The notes under the pieces are model-generated. The model made no database searches. It saw only the letters and a list, made by a program, of their open reading frames with translations, and was not told the origin of the DNA. Source: Rhyzopertha dominica (lineage: Eukaryota; Arthropoda; Insecta; Coleoptera; Bostrichidae). From it: DNA of 64,000 nucleotides. The stretch is taken from NCBI GenBank assembly GCA_025024175.1, contig QCXZ01000137.1, positions 1,364,001 to 1,428,000 on the forward strand. The letters run 5' to 3'. The translations under genes were made by a program, and so were the position numbers. Below are positions 56,350 to 64,000 of this stretch, one piece after another (position 1 is the stretch's first letter; each line of letters begins with the position of its first letter).

Positions 56350-57907
56350 AAAGTTGAGACTTGGTATCCTTTTAAGCTAGATGGTAAAGTCTCATCAGAT
56401 AGTATTTAAGAACGCTAAGGATAAAATACCAAGAATAGTGGAGTATACGAATTGCCCTGCGGGAATTGTGTCTCGAATTACATTGGTGAAACGGAGAGGC
56501 CAATGTAGCAAACACAGTAAACAATTTTATGGTGTAAAGCCAAAAAATTAAGTGGTTAGCACTTTCTCTGTTAATTTTCGCACTAAAACTGGTAAAAGCT
56601 TGCGCAATTGACATAACTGTTACTCGTAACTTTACCCCGTGCTGAATAAGTAAATATTTTACACGAATAAAACGTAGAATTATCCCCATCTTATTATTGT
56701 TTTACTTTTCACTAACTTTGGTGTAAATATACCAAAAACCGTAAAAAGTTTACACGCAGCCGTGTTATATTACACGTGCAGTGTTAATTCCACACGCTTG
56801 TGAGTTCTTGTGGGCAATAAAAGACATGTCGGTTGCTGTTTGCAAAATTTGTTCATTTCTTTGCGGGTTACCAGGTTAGTCGATCCACAGTTTACGTTCA
56901 CCCATCATTATGGAAGTGAAAACCATAGTGCCAATAAAAGTCACAACAAATGACATCACAAAATGGATTTTAGTGGACACCACTTGCAGTTATATTAGAC
57001 TGCATAAGCAAAGGTAAGTAAAAACTCGTGGATCATATTTATGCGGACTTCGATTACACCATAAATGTATTGCGCCATCTTTCTCGTTCATGCTACGACC
57101 GCTTCAATTTGCACTGTTTATTTAATATAGTTAGGAGATAATCACAATGTATTAGTATTAATTTTTCGTTACCTTTCTGATGTGCGTAAATAATATATAG
57201 TAGCTTGTATGGTAAACCATAAAAAATAAACTTGTTTAACAAATTATATTTACGTTTTATTGTATTCCATTTCTTACTTGGATCATATTAGAAAAACATC
57301 ATCAGTTCACGAAAATCGAAGTGCAATTTTCATAGCAGTGACTATTTCGTATACGGTATGCTTTCGTGTGCTCTTTTATAATTTATTTATAACTTTTAAT
57401 AGAAGAAAAATGTGTTTTATTTGTTTAGCTTACTGTAATTATGATAGTTTTTGCTAGNAAAGCTGCCTTGCTGTATATTTAGGTACTAAGCGTTTTTTAA
57501 ATATTAATTTTGACACAGTACCGTGAAACTATTAACCAATTTTGGGGTAGAAGTTTACACCTAGCTTATTCGTAGAAAAGTACACCTTGCAGTGTAAAAA
57601 TATGTACACCGTAACCGTGTAACAAAATTTGCACTCATATTTCGTGAAAATCACCAAATTAGAAATGGTTAATTTCACCATTATCAGTGTGGACTTACAT
57701 AAACCACTTTTGGTGTTAAATTTAACACGTAATTTTTTACTGTGAAGATTTAGAGCACATCTTAATAGGAGAATGTGTACTCATTTCGTATTCAATATCC
57801 ATAATATTAGTAAAGAAAACGTGAAGACAAATGGTACAATTTGTCCGTCTTGAAAGCTTTAGAAATTAAAAGAAAAACAGACCATTTAAGATCAACATTT
57901 ATGTAAG
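56350..57907 (+). pseudogene. PLE GIY-YIG endonuclease fragment, split by a DNA transposon (copy C)
   Basis: Left part: a frame with stops leads to SGVYELPCGNCVSNYIGETE then RPM, the GIY-YIG core with its CxxC pair, ending at 56512. After the 1.2-kb insertion the same frame resumes as RFRAHLNRR and ends with VLKALEIKRKTDHLRSTFM before a stop at about 57907. The LxALEI block matches the end of PLE endonuclease domains. The RT is missing. It differs in sequence from copies A and B. Confidence 0.65.
56513..57744. mobile_element. Nonautonomous CACTA-like DNA transposon (1,232 bp)
   Basis: The ends are CACAGTAAACAATT... and ...AATTTTTTACTGTG, inverted repeats beginning CACAGTAAA(C/A)AATT. Both subterminal regions are crowded with TTTACAC/GTGTAAA words (for example GGTGTAAAG, GTTTACACGC, ATTACACGTG on the left; GTTTACACC, GTACACC, CAGTGTAAA on the right). 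Such subterminal arrays are typical of CACTA/EnSpm-type elements. AA flanks each end (56511-56512, 57745-57746), consistent with a 2-bp target duplication that restores the PLE frame. No transposase was seen inside. CMC superfamily is the best guess. Confidence 0.6.
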
Positions 57908-58149
57908 AAACTTGTAATTTGGAGTTGGGGGAAGTTTAAACCAAAAATTAGTAGTTGTATTCCAAAATTTGTTGGGATTAGTGTATTGGGTGTAGAAAAG
58001 CTAAAGTTTCAGTGTAGATAGCTCTCAACGCCGCACCCTATGAACTGATAATAATAACAACAACGCATTTCAAAAGTACTGATATTGATAGTCACGCAAG
58101 CATAATATTTATTCATTTCCATGCTAATTCGATTTAAATTTTAATTAAA
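57908..58149. other. AT-rich spacer
   Basis: No feature recognised. Confidence 0.5.
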
Positions 58150-59420
58150 AGTGGCAGGTCCCCATCCAGATTAATTCGATATCGAACTGCACCGTGAAAG
58201 TGCTACCTCAACGTTTCGCGTCAAAGCCACCAGTCGCTAAATTAAATGTACAACAAAGTTACGCGGACCGAGCCACTATTTCATCATTTGTACGGCATGT
58301 CCCACCAACGTTAATTACAGCGTGGTGCAGCGAAATAAATTCCAGCTGAAATCAATTTAATATGTTGAAAGCACTGGACTGGTACGAATTAAATTGCAAA
58401 AATCCGAAATGGATACGTACTTAACGCAATCGAACGAGTATCGGAACGAACAGGCTAATGTAACTTTGGAGATACCTAATATGATCCTGAAATCAAAGTA
58501 TAGTCAGAGAATCAAATCACTTTCAGCTTTTTAGGACTCATTATGCTATAAAACGCATTCTATCAATCACGAATGAACCGTGGTTATAGAAAGCGGTTTA
58601 GAAATAAAATTTTCCAAATGTACATTTTTCCAGGACAGTATACAGTACTTAGGTCACAAAACTGACAAGATGGCTTATATATTTTGCAGGATAAAGTCAC
58701 TAGTGTCTCGGCTAACCTCACGATGCTAAAAAAAGAGAACACTCTCAGTGATTTAATACAACTTTATCGTCTTGTATAACAAATAACTGTTTATTTTTAT
58801 ATAACGTAAGGTAACGTTTGTGCCTGCATCGCCACCTCTGGATTGTACAATATCCACGACCGCGCAGAAAAATCATTTAGCGCAGGGGGTGGCATTCGCC
58901 CGTTCATCAAGCGGAAAATTCGCAGCATAGACTGAAATAAAAACGACCCTAGAACGACGCAAAACAAATTAAATGCGTTTGATGAGTCGTCGAAATTAAT
59001 GCCATCAGTTAAAAACGACGTGATGGACTGCACGTGTTAGAAGAATGACCAGAGAGCGAAATAATTTTCCAATGGCATTTTAATGGCCGCCGTTCGTTTG
59101 GATTGTAACGTCAGTCGAGAAAAAATGAGGCTGTTAGCCCTTTTGAAGATCGATGACGTTGCTTCTGATAAGCCAGCCTCGAAAATGAAAACCCTGACGC
59201 TGTCTACCTGCGTATTAGATTCCGTGGGTTTCCTGCAATTTTGTCATTAGGACGGGGGAAACGCTTAAATTAAGGCCGCGCTCCTTGCGGTGGTTAGGGT
59301 CGGAGGTCGAGAATGCCAGTCACTTTCCACGAGAAAGGAAAGGGCCACTTTCGTTTGACATTCGACGGCCTCTCTCAACCAACAAATATGCGCAGCTTTC
59401 AACTTCCATTACTGAAGATT
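58150..59420. other. Two neighbouring GC-richer islands
   Basis: Islands at about 58150-58480 and 58800-59420 have CpG-bearing unique sequence with TTAATTA, AATTAAATTG and TAATGG words. A minus-strand frame at 59033-58797 contains a plausible splice acceptor (TTTTTATTTCAG) followed by 44 codons, but it has no domain and no donor. I consider it noncoding. Confidence 0.3.
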
Positions 59421-60999
59421 GAGCTGCGATGTGACCGGATGTAGAAAGAATTTTCAATCTACAACATCTACAATCTACTATAAGTATTCAGTAATAACAC
59501 GTTTTAAAAATGGCAGTCATTTTAAAAATGACATCTGCGATCAAAAATCTGTACAACGATAATCTACGTACTGTTAATAAGTTTATTTTTATAGTGATAA
59601 TCCTCGGCCAATAATCAAACCTGTCAACATGGTAGCAATTCATTTTTTAATGAAATTTTGTATATATTTTCCCAAAATCTGATATTTTCCAAGAAGCATA
59701 ACATTGTGTAATTAATTATGGTTGAAAAAGGCTAAAAGGTGTACAAGCATCCCTTGTGCTTAACGTTTTTTTTCAATCTAAAAGCTATTTTGAATTCAGA
59801 ATTATGTGCAGAATTGTAGATATAGGTATTAAAATCATTCATTTCTTACGTTTAATGCTCCATCACATGCAACTAACAAAAAAATCTGTAATAAGTTTTG
59901 CAATCAGTGTAAAAGAATTATCATTATCAAATAATGCTCTTTATGCCTCCTTTGAAGTATCAAACATTTCATTTCTATCCTTCTAAACGAGCTGTCTATA
60001 ATTGTCAAAAATTATAAAAGTAGCCCCCTCACACAAAGGACACAAAAAGTGAACTATTAAATATTGTCGAAATATGTAAGGATCAAAAGTTTATTTCATA
60101 TTTAATAATGTATTTCACAAACAAGTTGATTGGCTACCAATGGGTGCCATTTTTCTCCAATTTTGACCGAATACTTCTTGTCACATTTTAAAGCAACACC
60201 CTTTGCTACAAAAAAAACGAAATTATAAAAAATGTTTCATTCTGGACCATTTCTAGATTGGAACTTTTTCTATTTGGACGAGATATATTCCTAAACATAA
60301 TAAACAAAAAAATCTTCCATGAAAGATAAGGCAAAGTAAGAATATAAAGAATGCTGTACAAGGTTATTACGCATAAAAAATGAAACGGTTTTATTTTCCT
60401 AAATTGCATCAAAACTGCCAGGGTTTACGTTAAAAATTATTCAAAAACCAATACATGCATGAAATATATGCAGTGCTATGTTGTATACATAAACAGACAG
60501 ATCTTTTAAAAATTATATTAAAGAAGGCATTGTGAGTACACGTTCAAAAAGGGCAAACAAGGTTTTCATTTAATGAAAATTACATTAGAATTTGGACAAA
60601 GAACATGGTCACAAATCTGCACATTTAAGTTCAATATAAATTCAACGCTGTTTGGAGATAATTGTCTATCAACTTGTTGCACAGCTATATAATTAATTCA
60701 AAATGTTTTATAATTAATCACTCAGTATAGTGGTTACAGAAAATGTTGATAAGAAAGAAAATCTACTAAGGTTTAACCCATCTGGACCTACAGTATTTCT
60801 GTATCTCCTGAAAATGTTTGTATATAAGAAGTTAAAGAAGACTTTTGAACAAAAATCGTAGTGCAGCATATATTTAACAATCCATATAGTAAATCTTCGT
60901 ATGTAAACAATTAAATTAGTACGATAGAATTGAAATTGAAAGTGAGCAAAGTGGTTTAAGTAAATTTAGCTAGCACGGTAACTTTATGGCTCCATTTAG
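59421..60999. other. AT-rich, no gene recognised
   Basis: Low-complexity AT-rich sequence. No motifs or paired repeats seen. Confidence 0.45.
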
Positions 61000-61680
61000 G
61001 AACTGTGGCCTGGCGTTGTTTAGGGCTGGGGTGGTGTAAACCGAGATGATAAAATTAATTATGCCGTAAGTGACAGAGGCGAAAAAATTAATTATAACGG
61101 GGTGCTATAGTCCTGACCCTTTGCAATTCGTTTCCAACCGCGACAGCCAGGTAAATAAATTAGAAATACAGCTTTGGCCTGCACCGTTTACATCCATTTA
61201 AAGAGAAATTATTATGCTTGTGGGACAATATTTAAGTTCAAGGGGGAAATATACTACACTAGCAACCATGGAATGATGTAACTGTTCTGGATTTAGTTAA
61301 AACAAATCCTTTTACAGGATTAGCTCTTTCTTGTCATTCACATTCCGCAATCTTACGGGTATAAGATGATAGAAAAACGATGCACCTCTAGAAGCTTGAC
61401 AGGCTGCAGAACAAAACCTCTTCGCACCTGATAAGCTAGATGCTAATGAACCAACCACCGCCAAATCTATTGACGCGTAAATCAGATAAGGATGCTGCCT
61501 GGGCCATTATAGCCTACCCAGATTCGGTTTCGGGCAATTTAGAACACCTTAGACGTTCAAAGCTAACAAGAAAATTGGGGAACGTGCTTAATTGAACTTA
61601 TGCCACGATGGAAATTTCGATTTCCTTGGGTTCGGAGCAATAATTCAGAAAGGAAGGGGGACTAGGCGCGGAAGTGGATT
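61000..61680. other. GC-richer unique island
   Basis: Moderate GC rise with TAATTATGCC, AATTAATTATAACGGG and ATTAGAAATAC words. No coding support. Confidence 0.25.
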
Positions 61681-63134
61681 TTCAAGGAGGTATAGATTGG
61701 GTAGGACCATTTGGGATATAAAGAGGAACTAAGGCTAAATACTCACTAAAGATACTAAATGTTGTCAGTGATATATGTATACAATGGTGTTTTACATCTC
61801 AGAAGGGAAAAGACGAGACAGAAATCTAGTTTTTTATAACTTAAAGCCATTTTACGTAACAACAAAAACATTAGATGCTGCAAGCTATAGTGTATTAATG
61901 TAGTTGAAGAATTACAGAGCTTATTAAAATTTAGTTATTAAGAATGAGTCACTCTGCTGTAATTTAAGCTTGACATGTTTTATACAAAGAACTTCTTAGG
62001 ACCAGCGAAATATAATAAAAGCGTCATTCATAGGAACAATGTTTATATGACGAGTAGATATATCATTGATGTAAACAAATAGCTGCTGTGTCAGTTTTGT
62101 TTCTTCAAATTTTTGTAAATTATTCGAATTTTTCAAAAGCTTGAAGATTTATTATTATCATTATTTAATAATACACACTTGCGGAATTTTACAGGTACGA
62201 GACTACGTCATAAGTATTTTATACACCTAATATGTATTGTAAAGGGGTTTCAACATCTAAAGATAATTATAGAAAAAGCATTCGAACTTCATGGAAGACG
62301 AATAGATATTTTTACGTACGCTCAACTTTGCTTTATCCAAATGAGGAAATTCCAAAACTAAACGAGATTTCTATTTATGTGAATTCTTAAACGATTTGCG
62401 GAAATATTGTATGTACACCTCATAAGAAAAGTCTCCATCTTACGGTCGCGTGGAAATAATTCGTTTTTCCTTATCTTGACTTGTTTAGTTCGTAACAAAT
62501 TCAGTGACCTCTCCGTTCTAGCTAGTTCTACCTTGAAAATGATATCTAAACAAAAACGTCGGTTATAAAGTTTGAGCAAGCACGGGTAACTAAAGTGTTT
62601 GACATACAACTCATGTTTTCGGATTTTCAAGACATACATTAAAGATTATTCTGGTATAAATCAAACGCTTAATTTGGATACTTCAGTGCAAAAGATCGCA
62701 GAAATTCATTTGTAAAAGTACGAGAAAAGTGCTAGACAAATTTGTTTTCAATAACCTAAATACAAATTAATTTGACGAGAAACGATGATTGTATACAAAA
62801 TAAATAGGTCAGGTAATACGCGTCAAGAATTTAATGACGAGAAGTGTAATAGGTACATATGCATTAAAAATAGGCTGCGTGAGCGCAATAAATCTACAAA
62901 AACAAGTATTAGGAGTGGGCAACTAAATTACATTTAATTTATCATTATTTCTATAATTACCAAAAGTCACTGCGCGCCATCTACGCTACAAGCGCCGTAC
63001 CCATTCAAAGGGACCGCCAGGTAACATTCCCGTTTGCTATTTTTATTACATAGTTCGACTACGCTTCATGAGAGATCGCGCTCAAGGTTTTTATAATTTA
63101 CACTTATAAATATTTAAACATAGTAAATACTCAC
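61681..63134. other. Probable intron of the gene to the right
   Basis: Lies immediately downstream of the last exon found at 63135. It begins (minus strand) with the donor GTGAGTATTTAC. No further exon with a matching phase was recognised in it. Confidence 0.5.
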
Positions 63135-63459
63135 CGAGATACAGGAGATCGATGCTGGTGAAGTCGTCATCGTCGTTCTTCTCTGCAATGAGCTTTTGCC
63201 ACACTGAAATATAAAGAAATCGAGTGATAAAACTAATGTTTATTTGCTAAACATTTGGCTTAAAAGAAAACTTTCACAATGCAAGGAAGCTAAAGTGAAT
63301 CTTTAGGACACTTTTCAAATAATCACCTTTTTTGAAGAAATCCAAACATCCACCCTCCTGCACCTTTTCGTCTTTGGCTTCTGCTTTAGCGTCGAGTTCC
63401 TTGAGTTCAATGGACGTTTCTCCAACTCTATTTCTCTCGCTATCGCCGCTGGACATCGG
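63135..63459 (-). CDS. Two consecutive exons of an unidentified host gene
   Basis: Exon a is 63459-63327: preceded by a TTTTTTTCGCTGCAG acceptor and followed by the donor GTGATTATT. Exon b is 63203-63135: acceptor TATATTTCAG, donor GTGAGTATT. Reading from the ATG at 63456, exon a encodes 43 residues (MSSGDSERNRVGETSIELKE...GGCLDFFKK) and ends after one base of the next codon. Exon b completes it (V) and continues WQKLIAEKNDDDFTSIDLLY then L, ending again after one base, so it is a symmetric 69-bp exon. No stop occurs. The protein start is hydrophilic and acidic, without signal peptide or membrane segment. I do not recognise the family. The ATG may be the true start (with a 5' UTR exon upstream beyond the window) or an internal Met, since the codon before it is also open. 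Later exons were not found in the window. Confidence 0.72.
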
Positions 63460-64000
63460 CTGCAGCGAAAAAAATAACATTTCACCCAAATGTTGCGAAA
63501 CAAACTAAAATTACCACCGAGCTTACACCGCAAAGCAAACATTTCCAAACATTCTCTAACGGAGTCACCTACACAAATCCAGACTGAGCTGTGTACGAAA
63601 AAAATGGAAAGATGTGTTTATAAATCGCGGGTAGCTTGATATACAACAGGAGCAGAAAAAGGTGGGAAGCTGCGCTTCGGTTTCAGGTTGATGTAGAGCA
63701 ACGATCGTTTATAAAGAAAAGACTATTTCGTAACGCCGCAAGTTACATAGTACTGAAGAAGGGGTCTAATTCTTTATCAGAATGGAATTTTCAACATCCT
63801 GTACATTTTTGCGTATCTCGATTTCTCTTTCAATTTTATTGAGATTTTGTGTAGCATAATTATGTAGCGACTAACACGATTGTAAGAATATATATTTTTT
63901 TCCAAAATTTGACATTTAAAAATACTGCCGTCGTTAATCATCCTTTTTCCGACAGATTAAGGAAAACAGTTAATAGTTTGGTTAAATTCAAAACATTAAA
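63460..64000. other. Upstream intron or 5' flank of the host gene
   Basis: No promoter or upstream exon could be fixed. A possible short frame with donor-like GTAAT near 63515 was considered but is weak. A plus-strand frame at 63636-63842 has no motif. Confidence 0.4.

Noticed and set aside
58797..59033. Minus-strand frame with a good-looking acceptor (TTTTTATTTCAG) that might be an exon of the 63-kb gene
   Set aside because: The frame ends at a stop 44 codons after the acceptor and shows no domain. It could only be a terminal exon, and nothing supports that.
63315..63548. A longer minus-strand frame overlapping exon a in another phase
   Set aside because: Runs through the splice acceptor and polypyrimidine tract of exon a. 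The other phase is the one that splices cleanly into exon b.
1..64000. CRISPR arrays, tRNA or rRNA genes, and phage-type or other defence systems
   Set aside because: No regularly spaced short direct repeats with unique spacers, no cloverleaf with A/B boxes noticed, and no such protein families. The sequence is clearly eukaryotic.

Overview
The window looks like AT-rich nuclear DNA from an insect. A beetle is possible, but that is only a guess. The evidence is the mix of transposable elements: Penelope-like elements with hammerhead ribozymes and GIY-YIG endonucleases, mariner, Tc1, other IS630-type DNA transposons, and jockey/R1/RTE-like LINEs. There are also GT-AG introns, and nothing looks like a prokaryotic operon. 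Almost no host protein is encoded. The only credible host gene is at the right edge on the minus strand. It has two short exons (63459-63327 and 63203-63135) joined by canonical splice sites in a compatible phase. The rest of the window is therefore probably a long intron of that gene, or the intergenic DNA downstream of it.

Layout from left to right. 0-10 kb: the 3' part of a Penelope-like element (PLE), a deleted mariner on the minus strand, a second PLE on the minus strand (4.5-6.3 kb) interrupted by a small hammerhead-bearing insertion with a 13-bp target duplication, and a mariner/LINE chimera at 9.2-10.0 kb. 11.3 kb: a rearranged PLE end. 17.0-18.3 kb: a 5'-truncated LINE on the minus strand with a (TAA)n-type tail. 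19.7-22.0 kb: a deleted DDE_3 transposon, then a nearly intact mariner with terminal inverted repeats and TA target duplication, broken by one frameshift. 24.2-27.4 kb: a decayed IS630-like element with long asymmetric inverted arms, a LINE fragment, and about 2.5 copies of a 271-bp tandem repeat. 30-36.9 kb: a second DDE_3 copy and three LINE fragments. 39.7-44 kb: a second copy of the 17-kb LINE in opposite orientation, a faint PLE trace, and a Tc1 pseudogene with an apparent 50-bp intron. 45-51.5 kb: LINE endonuclease and RT fragments and two more IS630-like fragments. 54-58 kb: a third DDE_3 copy bounded by a 50-bp inverted repeat, and a PLE fragment split by a 1.2-kb CACTA-like element.

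Between the transposon remnants lie about twenty short islands, spaced every 2-4 kb. They are richer in G+C and CpG and contain TAAT/ATTA or ATAAAT words. No transposon was recognised in any of them. They are the best candidates for conserved regulatory sequence, but this is inference from composition only. Every transposon protein found is broken by a stop, frameshift, truncation or deletion, so nothing here appears able to move on its own. No bacterial-type defence system, CRISPR array, rRNA or tRNA was seen.
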